The notes under the pieces: generated by a model | What the model was told of the DNA's origin: nothing | Seen by the model: only the letters and a program-made list of their open reading frames with translations | The model's database searches: none | Program-made: the position numbers and the translations under genes | DNA from: Ashinkailepas kermadecensis | Lineage: Eukaryota; Arthropoda; Thecostraca; Neolepadidae | Length of the DNA stretch: 64,000 nt | Direction: 5' to 3' | NCBI GenBank assembly: GCA_034440615.1 | Contig: JAOTOM010004877.1 | Coordinates: 431,501 to 495,500, forward strand | Shown here: one piece after another, positions 32,930-42,101 of the stretch | How positions within the stretch are numbered: position 1 is the first letter of the stretch | Layout: every line of letters begins with the position of its first letter

Positions 32930-33270
32930 TGCCGAGTCCCTGCCGTTCATCCCCTTGCAGAGACGGATACAGAGGGCACAGGGGACATGTGTTCGCTCAT
33001 GGCAAGGTGGCGCCCATCTTACCAGGAAAAGTGGTCCTACAGTGAGGCTGGAGTGCAACCCTTTCTAATTTTTCAGCTAAAGGCGCCCAACCAGATGAAA
33101 ATGTGCCCCTTAGAATCATCGAGTGCACCCCCTTGAATTTTCAACTGAAGTCTCCCTTCCAAGACCCTCGAGTGCGCCCCTCTCGGAATTTTCAGCTGAA
33201 TGCACCCCTGGGGGCTCATACAGTGGCTCCAGACATACCCCTTCCATGAAAAATCCTGGATCTGCACCTG
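32930..33270. repeat. Degenerate GC-rich repeat, CTGGATCTGC-edged copy
   Basis: Units such as CAGCTAAAGGCGCCC, GAGTGCACCCCCTTGAATTT and GAGTGCGCCCCTCTCGGAAT, ending near AAATCCTGGATCTGCACCTG. Member of the 239-905 family in inverse orientation (edge at right). Confidence 0.55.
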
Positions 33271-33383
33271 CCCTCTTGGCTACGCCTTTGGAAGAGGTCC
33301 CGAGGTGATAGAAAGAACTACGATTAAAGAGGAAGTCCTGAGCGCACGGATGTTGATTTCTGAAGATTATTCGGGGGGGGGGG

Positions 33384-33552
33384 GGGGGGAATACATGAAG
33401 GCAATGGGTAGGTCCAAATTGATTGGGGGATCACACTCCATAGGGTTCCATGCTAAAGCTTGAAATTATTGGCGGGGGGGGGGGGGGGGGGGTGGAAAGC
33501 CAACATTGATGGGGCACTTGCCCCCTCGAAATATATAAAGAACACCCCTGCC
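33384..33552. repeat. Dispersed repeat, second copy of 28573-28735
   Basis: Same block order as 28573-28735. Flanked and interrupted by long G runs (33370-33388 and 33474-33492). Confidence 0.65.
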
Positions 33553-33582
33553 TGAGCGTCAACCCGTGCCCTGTAGGATGGT

Positions 33583-33848
33583 TGTGCGGATTCAGGGATG
33601 GGTGGCGGATTCAGGGACATGTCCCCATGAAATTTTGAACCCGCGCCCCTCCGGGATAGCTCGAGAGCTCCACTCATATCTTTCAGCTAGAAGCACCCCT
33701 CCAGTGTGCTCAAGTGCACGCCACCTCCCCCGCTGAATGGATTTTCGGCCGAAGATGCCCCTTCAGGTATTTTGCAGGGTGCACATCCTAAGAAATGGCG
33801 CCGCAGACAAATACCCCTCCCAAGACAATTCCTGGATCCGCCCCTGAT
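33583..33848. repeat. Degenerate GC-rich repeat, CTGGATCCGCCCCTGA-edged copy
   Basis: Units with GCACCCCTCCAGTGTGCTCA and GATGCCCCTTCAGGTATTTT, ending CAATTCCTGGATCCGCCCCT. This edge is the cleanest in the family. Confidence 0.55.
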
Positions 33849-34283
33849 TAGGATATAGGACGCAGACACAATATACATATGCTGTCAACTACAAACATTC
33901 CCAGCGTTACTTCGCTAGCATTTAGCGGGTATTCGGGGACTTAATTCCATGGGGTACGCATGCCGAATACCGCACAAAGCTGGAAAAACGATGATGCAAG
34001 TTAGACACCTCAAAAACACAATTACAATATTTGACCAGGTGTTTCAACATTTGTATCTTTTCATCATCAAGCCAGCATCATTTTTCACTACTTTTTAGCA
34101 AAATCTAACAACAACTTTTCATTTTACAACATTTCATTCCAGGATAAAAATGCGAGCGGGTGGCGCGCCCGTTCTTTTGCCCATATACCGCCGCTCGGCC
34201 GCCTCCAGGCCGGGACCGGCCGGAATAGGGCGCGGAGCGTGCGGCGGGCGGCGAGTCGGCTGTCTATTTATTATAGAGGTCAA

Positions 34284-34336
34284 TGACGTCATGCATTAGA
34301 CATTTCCTGCTCACATGCTGCGCCAGAATATAAAAG
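34284..34336 (+). promoter_or_regulatory. CRE and TATA box upstream of a THAP-like exon
   Basis: Palindromic TGACGTCA at 34284-34291 and TATAAAAG at 34329-34336 are correctly spaced for a promoter starting near 34360. A start codon in a coding-like context follows at 34456. The GC-rich block 34150-34260 precedes them. Confidence 0.5.
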
Positions 34337-34455
34337 CCCCTAGGCAGCCTTTCAAAGCGTCGGTACGGAAGTTGCAAACGTATCTCTGCGAGTGGAGTTT
34401 CCTATGATGCGTGATGTATTTTTAAGCTTTCCAGATTTTTAGCTACAAATGGAGA

Positions 34456-34553
34456 ATGGATTTCTGCTCTGTGGCTACATGCAGTTCACCTTGTAGGAAC
34501 AAGCCGAGCAATACGCATTTTAGCTTTCCAAAAGATGCAGCGAGCGGAGCCGG
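34456..34553 (+). CDS. Possible first exon of a THAP zinc-finger protein
   Basis: The frame begins MDFCSVATC, then SSPCRNKPSNTHFSFPKD. A C-x4-C pair a few residues from the start, followed 15-20 residues later by F-FPKD, is the pattern of the N-terminal half of a THAP domain, a DNA-binding zinc finger in cellular regulators and in P-element-type transposases. The rest of the domain (conserved W, C-x2-H and AVPTIF) is not in frame downstream, so either an intron starts after about 34540 or the gene is broken. A GC-rich repeat inserted at 34620-34725 argues for the latter or for an intron. Whether it belongs to a host gene or a transposon is unknown. Confidence 0.45.
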
Positions 34554-34619
34554 TGTACCGGAGTGCGAGTACAACCGGATGAAAATCAAAACTGCTTGCA
34601 TCTGTTCCCCTTCGTCGGT

Positions 34620-34725
34620 CCAGGTGCCTTTTCACCGGCCCAGTGGGCCCTTGCGGGCCCCACCCGACCCATCATGGGAGGGGATAGATTCCCCTTCGCC
34701 CCGCCCTTGGCTACGCCACTGGGTC
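34620..34725 (-). repeat. Short GC-rich repeat ending GGCTACGCCACTG
   Basis: GGCCCAGTGGGCCCTTGCGG-type units close with CTTGGCTACGCCACTG. The same closing word ends 56700-56957 and, with changes, 35800-36185 (GGCTACGATACTG) and 36700-36752 (GGCTGCGCCACTG). Confidence 0.6.
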
Positions 34726-35214
34726 TTTCTTTCTTCTGGCCTTTCTTCTGCAACAGAGTTGGTTTTCGGGACACTTAATTTCAGAAATGTAGCCTACCCT
34801 TTCAATTCATGTCGCGACAGTTTCTGGCAGGTACCCGGCGCCAACCTGTCTGGCTGCTTACGTAGGCAAGCCAACGCTGCAGTCGAGGCAAACAGCGAAC
34901 CTTACCCTGTTCCCCTCCCCCTTTCCGGCCGAGACCCTACCACCGCCGTGTGACCTCGATACCCCGCCGCAGTCTTCAGAGTGAAATGTCTGGAGTGATG
35001 TAAATATGAATGTTGGTGGGTGATGTGAATGTGGTTGTCTTGGGTGATGTATGTCAGTGATTATACTATGGGAACAAGGTGTATAGATGACAAATGGCAT
35101 GGGTGTAAGTACATGAGTGGTATGACTGTGATATGACCGGTGTGTCTTGGATGTGTGTAAGGATTATGAATGTAATGGTGACATATAATAATAGTTGACT
35201 GCTGGATGAATGTT

Positions 35215-35700
35215 CATGTGTCTTATGACATGTGAAATGTCAATTGGGCTGCAGCGCCCCGATCTGCCGGCTGTCTGTGTACAGTGCGGAGCCGCCGAGT
35301 CGGTATTGTTTGAAGGTATGTGCTGAGGCAGCAGCTCTGGTGTCCGACGCCGGACCGGCGCGAGGCTGCCACGACGCAGTCAGTAGTGATTCCCACAGAG
35401 GGGCTGAGATTCAGAGCGACTCTGAGCTGACGTAGTCTGTCTCTGAGATAGAGACAGCGCGACCCGCCGGGTTGTGGAGTGTATTGAGAACGTGCATTGT
35501 TCCGAAGTCGCGTGATTATGACGTGTCGCGGGCTGGGTTTTACCTCGCGGCGGAGCCGAGGGCTCCACCAACACTCACCACGGAGACGCGCGACCGAGCG
35601 GTCGCCGGGGGCGGGCGGCTGGCCGCCGCCGGCCAGCCGCCGGCCCCACACTACGGTACTGAGAGCTCGGAGATTGAGACACAGAGCCATTGAACATAAA
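35215..35700. other. CpG-rich stretch with a GC palindrome
   Basis: Dense CpG sequence with an inverted repeat (GGCGGCTGGC ... GCCAGCCGCC) at 35614-35641. It could be a promoter or an LTR relic; no convincing exon or primer-binding site was recognised. Confidence 0.35.
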
Positions 35701-35799
35701 CGGGGTCTTTAATATCGCAAACGTTGAGATCCTGACTGACTATTCACATAGATAAAAGAAGTTTTTCCCCAGTCATACGCGAAATGGCTGATAAATCAA

Positions 35800-36185
35800 G
35801 GGGCAGGACAAACTTCGCTACACTTCGACTTAGGCTCCGCCGACAGCTCAAGGGCCCTTCATATTTTTTTCTGGCCCTCTGCGCTAGCCCGGGGCCATTG
35901 CAACTATCCGGGAGCCTCTTCGTCAATCGAGAAGCCCTTAACGTTTGCCCAGCCAATGGCCCTCGACATCTTCTTGAGGGCACTCTCTGTTAATTCGGGG
36001 CCCTCTTCATCGGCTCGGGACCCTTTCCATCAGCCGAGGTCCTTTCGTCGGTCCAGGGGCCCTGCACCGACGCCCTGAAAGGCCCGCAAGGGCCTGGAGA
36101 TTGAGGCCTCCAGGAGGCTCCATGGAGACCTCCAGGGGGCGGCTGCCCCATTCGCCCCCCCTCCTGGCTACGATACTGAGACAAG
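35800..36185 (-). repeat. Degenerate GGGCCC repeat, GGCTACGATACTG edge
   Basis: About a dozen imperfect 25-35-bp units such as GGGCCCTCTTCATCGGCTCG and GGACCCTTTCCATCAGCCGA, ending CCTGGCTACGATACTGAG. Same design as 56700-56957. Confidence 0.65.
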
Positions 36186-36189
36186 CAGA

Positions 36190-37720
36190 AGCTTGGAACT
36201 GCTAGATATTTCGTGCCAGTAATACATGGAGTAATTGGGAGTAATACATGGGATCATGGCTAGAGATATATGGTGGGCCGGAGGTGGACGTACGGATCTT
36301 GTCTGGTTTGGTGCACCGCTAATAATGTTAATCTGTCGTATTCCTTATTCAATTTGAATAATTTCGAACCGGAACCTCCCTGGTTTGGAGAGAGATCTTC
36401 AGCCTTGCATGGGCCTGTGAGTAACTATGGAGGTACTTTTGGGGATACATTCTCGTGACTCGAATACGTACGTAGGTATATACACTGTTTAAGGACCACA
36501 ATTCGGGGAAGGAACAGGTTTAAAAAGCTGCCGGCCAGCACTGGCTGATCATGGGGGAGCAAAAGACGAATTGCCTTCCAGACAGATGCGCAGCCAAGGG
36601 GAGGCCCGGGGTCCAGGCCATCCCCTCCCCTTAGCACAAAGAAGTACACTAAATCAATCGATACATTTTGAGATTTTCACCATGCAAAACCCTAAATTTT
36701 CACCAGTTCTTTGGGTCTGCTCCCCTTAGGAAAACCTTGGCTGCGCCACTGTTTCCAGGCATTTTTCCCACAGATGCTAACGACGTTAGCATGTTCAGTT
36801 CAGGTCCAGTTCAGGTCCAGGTCTAACGTGCTCAATGGCTGTACACTTTAGAGCAACGGTAGAAGTACCTAAAATATATATTCTTTCAGCCTGAACGTAT
36901 ACAATCCTGGTGACTTCTGGCAAGAACATGACATTTTAAAAGGTTTTCTTTATGGGGCTAAGATGTTCGCCCATACCAGACGATATATTGGATCAGCTAC
37001 TGTTCGGCGGGTACGCTTCATAATTTTGTGCTTCACATATATGATCGAGGTCCTCAGGACTGCATCTCTTTCATGACGACTGGAGCAAATAAATACCACT
37101 TGTATTTTGTTTCCGTACCCATATTTATACTAACAGATATACTTGGAAAAGCCTCGTGCCTTATCTACAAATTCAAACTGCAATTATCTGAACCTTGAGC
37201 TGACTTCATCGGGAATATTGAAGACTAAGAACCAAGGCCCTTTACATACTAAGAACAGTGTGGAAGTAGGACCAACCCTGACGAAGAGCAAGGGAGGCAA
37301 TCATATTTGTCGCATTGTGATGAACCAACATCAGCTGATAGTTCACGTCGTAGCCATTGCAGCTATTCAAGTCATGTAACATTCTGCACCAAGTGGACGG
37401 ACACATGTGAACGTTGTCCGAGTGCCATCACCTCCATTTCCAGGGATCAGTTACAAATCCAATTCAGAAGTTCACAACAGCAACAGGTTGGGCAACCGTG
37501 CATTCTAAATTCTGACACGTCTAACACGCATGGCCGCCGACGTCTTGAAGAAAACAAAAACATAATTCACCAGTCATAATAATTTGCCTTAATCGCCGAG
37601 TACGTGTATGTTGTACCGAATTCTAATAGGCGAGCGATATGTTGTGAATGAAACAGTATATGTGGCGAACTGAGACAAGTGGTGTGTACTGAGCTAGGAC
37701 TTTGGGGTGAATGAACGAAT
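36190..37720. other. Non-coding stretch, nothing clearly recognised
   Basis: Contains a fragment ending CCTTGGCTGCGCCACTG (36700-36752) from the GGCTACGCCACTG-edged family. No gene or RNA recognised. Confidence 0.4.
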
Positions 37721-37725
37721 GAAGT

Positions 37726-37966
37726 GATGGGAGACTGTTGCTCCCACGTGATCGGAAGCGAACAGTACCGGGCAGTTGCCGAGCCGGCCATTCCGCTAAA
37801 AGTCGTCTCCACTCGCCAGGAGATGATGGAGATGGAGGGCGGCCCTGTTACGAGCCAGGGAGACCTGAGCCGTGGCGCATCTGTTCGTCTGTTGGCGCAC
37901 GAAGACAAACCGGAAATACACGTGATCCCCTCCACCCCGGTTAGCCCTAATGACGATGATTCATAG
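37726..37966 (+). CDS. Possible C-terminal exon of an unidentified gene
   Basis: An open frame of about 80 codons ends VTSQGDLSRGASVRLLAHED, KPEIHVIPSTPVSPNDDDS and a TAG at 37964-37966. The composition looks like real protein (charged and polar, with synonymous-looking G/C third positions and a low-complexity acidic end) and unlike the repeat-derived frames nearby. A possible acceptor is AACAG near 37760. No family was recognised, no upstream exon was found and no poly(A) signal is obvious, so this is a suggestion only. Confidence 0.25.
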
Positions 37967-38309
37967 ATGCGTCGATAAAATAGCGCATGGTATTCCCCAT
38001 GAACGTATAACATGAGGTATATTCTTCATGAATATTGAGGCCCGCAGAGTGTGTAGTGATTGCGTTCGTGTGCGTTTTGCGTATATGTGTGAAGGGGAAG
38101 GGGTGGAGTGCATCCACCGTACGAATGATTTATTTGGTTGTCCGCGTACACTGGTGCAGAATGGCAACAAATACCCTTACATGCAATATACATTTTCCGT
38201 GATAGTCCGTGTGTAGCAGCTCTCTCCCTCCTTGGTTGGCATACAGCTGAATTTGGTGCTTTGTTCACGCCATGTGGCCTCGCGATTGACATCCGATTTA
38301 TACACTTTG

Positions 38310-38630
38310 GGCCAATGGGTGGCCTTCCGCAAACGGGTGGCGCAAACCGGCCACCCCTCCTGTTTTTCGAGGATATCTCATAAACGGGCGGCGATACTGT
38401 TATGAAATCTTGTGACTTTGTTGAACATTGGTATGCATCTATGCACGAAAACATTTCGAAGCCCGTTGGTAAACATAGGAAGTACGGGGGTGCAAAGTCG
38501 ACTGACCGGCCGCCGAGCATTCAAGGCCACAAAGGGTTCGTCGGTGCGGCGACCGATTTCTACCTCATTTGACCCTGAAGGCAGTGACCTAGTGTCATGA
38601 AATGTATATTTAAGCCAGTTCACTACAGCT
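38310..38630 (-). repeat. 310-bp dispersed repeat, copy 2 (inverted)
   Basis: Reverse complement of the family at 2033-2345 and 47684-47990, with GGTCAAATGAGG, CCGCACCGACGAACCC, GTCGACTTTGCACCCC and ATATCCTCGAAAAACAGG in sense order. Confidence 0.75.
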
Positions 38631-38639
38631 GCAGTCTAC

Positions 38640-39349
38640 CCTCCGAACACGCCACTCCCCCTCCAGTGCGCCTTATGTGAGTGGCCATCCGGCTCTCGTG
38701 CTAAAATGAATTCAGTTAGACATTTATGATCATGAAATGCATTGATAAATATTACAAAGCGGGGGTAGAAATTGGCGAAAAATTGCACTTGGGAAGCGGG
38801 CATGTTTCACGACCGCTTGCGAAATAAATGAGCACAACGAAATAAATGAATACAACGACATTGATGTTCACCCTACCCTATTTTTATCACGTTGCACAAT
38901 TAGTTTCTCTACAGCACTTGCAATCCTGATACTACCAGAAACACCATTGATACTCCTACGTGTGACAATATACGTAGATTACAACCTCTTCCCAGATCAT
39001 AGTAGGATGAACACCAATGGCATCGAATTTATTTCGTTGTTAGTTCAGTTTCAATTGATTTCTTCACTATTTGGTTGATTTAGTGTCAGCACAGGCAACC
39101 GCCGTATAACGTCCGTCTCATGATCTGCGTTGAGAAAACAAGTGTCAGATATCCGCATACGTGTACTCCATCTTGCAGGGGTGTCGCTTTATGAAAAACA
39201 TTGGCATGGTTCCAATGTTCGAAGGTAAATAATGCGATGGATGTGGACGGGAACCAGGAAAACCGCATTGAGCACATAAACACGGAAGATTTTGTGTTTT
39301 GATCGTATATAAGGCGCATTACTTGAACGCGGCAGATACCGAGTACGCA
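38640..39349. other. Non-coding stretch, nothing recognised
   Basis: AT-rich with incidental frames only. Confidence 0.4.
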
Positions 39350-39422
39350 AAATATGAATGTTATTATGGTACTATTAGGCTAGCACTAACAGAAAGATCA
39401 TGTTCTTTACTTCTAATTTCCC
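39350..39422. repeat. 73-bp direct repeat, left copy
   Basis: AAATATGAATGTTATTATGG ... CTTCTAATTTCCC, matching 41526-41598 at 72 of 73 positions. The identity stops sharply on both sides. Confidence 0.95.
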
Positions 39423-40887
39423 AGGATGCCTTTTCTTGCGCATAAGATAATCTGACCTTTTTGGCTGAACTCCGATTACACCTCCTACTCGCTAAATTAA
39501 ACGGCGGCACCACCGCACGGTGTGTGGCGAACGCGCCGCACACAGTCATTTTCCTGTATGGATCTTCCACCACAGTCGGCGAACTCTCAGACTTTAGCGG
39601 ACCCTACTTACGTATCCTACGTAACCAGAAGACGAACGAACTGTTGGCACATGACGCAAAAATTGTTAATTTCAAGTCTTGAAAGGCAGGTGCATGGTGA
39701 GGACAGCGATGTGTTGCGTATTTACCAACTGCGATACATAACATGAGCCAAATATTTTGCCACTCTCCGTTACTTTTAATCATGGCTAGCGATATAACTA
39801 AATGTAGGTATGCTAACTCGAAAACATTATAAAGGGGCCTTATGGAATTTGTTTTCCCCATACAGAAATACAGCTTAAATTGACCACTGCATGATTTTCG
39901 GAAGGTTGCCTTTCGGAAGGTCAAAGGTTTTAACAGGATTTTCGGACTCGGAATACCAAACTATTGTGTTTTTTATAGTATTATTTTGGTCTGGTTATAT
40001 TTTGGTTACATTTTATACTGGTTGGTCTGATCTACTATTTTGGTCAATTGTTCACAAAATAAAACACATGTTAGCATAATCGTTAACCTTGTTCCACAAA
40101 GTCTCCAATTGTGTACGGATAAAAAAATACACCGGAAATAAGTGCAACCGAATGTCCCAAAATGAACCGTCTAGGGTGTGTTAGCCCCAGTCAGGTGTAT
40201 CATAAGTTATGTTGATTCTCGCTACACTGCTTCCGGCCCAACATTCAGCTCCTGCTACACCCAACAATATGCGACGTATCACCTACTACATGGTTTTGTT
40301 ACACCCATTTTATGATAACATTTTACGCCCAAAGACGGTGTTTTTTCCAAAATGAAGCGTTATATGGGTGTAGGAAAAACAGGCGCTGCCTGAACTTGAT
40401 GGTTCAGGGAACACCCCAAAATGCACACCCGAGTCGGGTGTTATGTAAATCAAACAAATACTCAATCGCATGCGGTGGCAAATACGGGGACGTGGCACCG
40501 CCTCCCTGACCTCGAGCAGGGGTGCACGCCACTCTGGAGTTGGAAAACAAAGTTAGGTAATAACCGTAAAAGTTAAGTTAGGTACGTAAAGGTTAGGTAC
40601 CGCAAAGAGTACTTTGCGTTGTAAAAAGCAGCTTTGGATCGCATTTTGAGAGCAAGAGGAAGCGACCGTGAGAACTTCTGCACACATGCAGAAATAAAAT
40701 CGAAATCTACCGCGAGCACAACTGTTCCGTAAAAAAACGCAACAGTCCAAGAAGTATGTATAAGTAAGTACAGCGGAACTAGAATGAAATCACATGAGTG
40801 ATGGCGCACCCGAAGCCACACATATTCAAAGAAACGGGGAGACGACACACAAGGTACATAGATCCACTGCTACCATTGCAATGGTAC

Positions 40888-40959
40888 TGATTAGTATGTG
40901 GTAGAAGTGTAGTGGTGAACAGCATGCTGTTCACCACTACACTGCTATTACACTAATCA
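40888..40959. repeat. Perfect-core palindrome, 72-nt hairpin
   Basis: The 36-bp centre is a perfect palindrome around AGCATGCT (GTGTAGTGGTGAAC and its inverse). Outer arms TGATTAGT ... ACTAATCA add imperfect pairing. It could be a cruciform, a structured RNA or a fused pair of transposon ends. Confidence 0.9.
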
Positions 40960-41525
40960 GTTCAAGATGTAACATTAAAACACAACTTCGGTCGTGCAAT
41001 CATTCATTTGTAGTGTGTTCAGTGTTGTGTGATATGTGACTAGCACATAGTTTTCGTTTGGTGTTCTGTGCTTATGTCTAATGCATAGCTGATTTTGTCT
41101 GGTGGTATGAGCATTCACACTACAAGATATACTATTACGCTACACAATTACCTCCCCTCTCTAGACAATTAAAATGCAATGCAACTTGCTCACCATACGA
41201 CCATACCACCATGCAATAACATACCATATACCATGCGAGAAGTACGGCGAGCACACTATGCTCATACCGCAATAAAAAAAACGTTATGCATTAGACATAT
41301 AAGGCAATATCAAACGACAACTATGTGCAGACAACCAACAGACACGCACCGTACAGCACCAGCACACATACAATTCCAAAAACATACCACACAATAAGTA
41401 ACACATACCACAGAACGCCAATATAATGCCATAGAAAGCCAGACACATACTGCACAACACCAGTTACTTCCTTACTCCACCTGTACTTTCTGCAGCATAC
41501 ACCTACGACTTCGCACCAGATATTC

Positions 41526-41598
41526 AAATATGAATGTTATTATGGTACTATTAGGCTAGCACTAACAGAAAGATCCTGTTCTTTACTTCTAATTTCCC
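41526..41598. repeat. 73-bp direct repeat, right copy
   Basis: Partner of 39350-39422; one difference (AGATCA versus AGATCC). Confidence 0.95.
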
Positions 41599-41693
41599 CG
41601 TGCATGTACTCTCTGTAGCAGGGCCTCCTCCAAGGAATTTTCACTAGGTGGGATTTCTTGCTCATACCTAATCAGTATGATATGGCGTCACTG

Positions 41694-41975
41694 GCGGATC
41701 TAGCCCACCTGTTTGGGAAGAAGCCAACTTTCGGCGAGGACCCAACCCTAAATCCCCCCCCCCCCCAGCGGCGTACCTAGGGTTTGTGTCATGGGAGTTG
41801 GCAAACAGATTTGGAGGGTTCCGAAGCTTCCACTATGTTTGGTTTAAAGACATCGGAATTCGACTCTTCTTTAAATGGCCCATTTAATTTAAACAAATAA
41901 AATAATTATTTACCAATTTAATTATCCTGCGGAGGGACCCAATCTATCACCATCGTTTCTGACCCACCGGATTTC
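41694..41975 (+). repeat. 290-bp dispersed repeat, copy 2
   Basis: Starts CACTGGCGGATCTAGCCCAC and follows 31503-31790 block by block, including a C-run before AGCGGCGTACCTAGG. More diverged toward the right. Confidence 0.7.
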
Positions 41976-42101
41976 AACCCTAACTTTCCCACCCTGCTCG
42001 ATGGTTTTTCTTTTGGTATCCCTTAATAATTTACCCCAGACTGCTGAAGTTACACCTGAACTTAAACACTTAAAATGCAAAATTTTCCAATTTCAGCCAT
42101 T

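Noticed and set aside
32457..33068. Long open frames rich in tyrosine and isoleucine
   Set aside because: They are translations of the TA microsatellite and its flanking repeats in several frames.
37567..38013. 148-codon minus-strand frame
   Set aside because: Antisense shadow of the more protein-like plus-strand frame ending at 37966; composition is typical of a complementary frame.
40573..40848. 91-codon hydrophobic minus-strand frame
   Set aside because: No homologue recognised, and no codon pattern or splice signals.
39350..41598. LTR retrotransposon bounded by 73-bp LTRs
   Set aside because: No TG...CA ends, primer-binding site, polypurine tract or coding sequence lies between the repeats.
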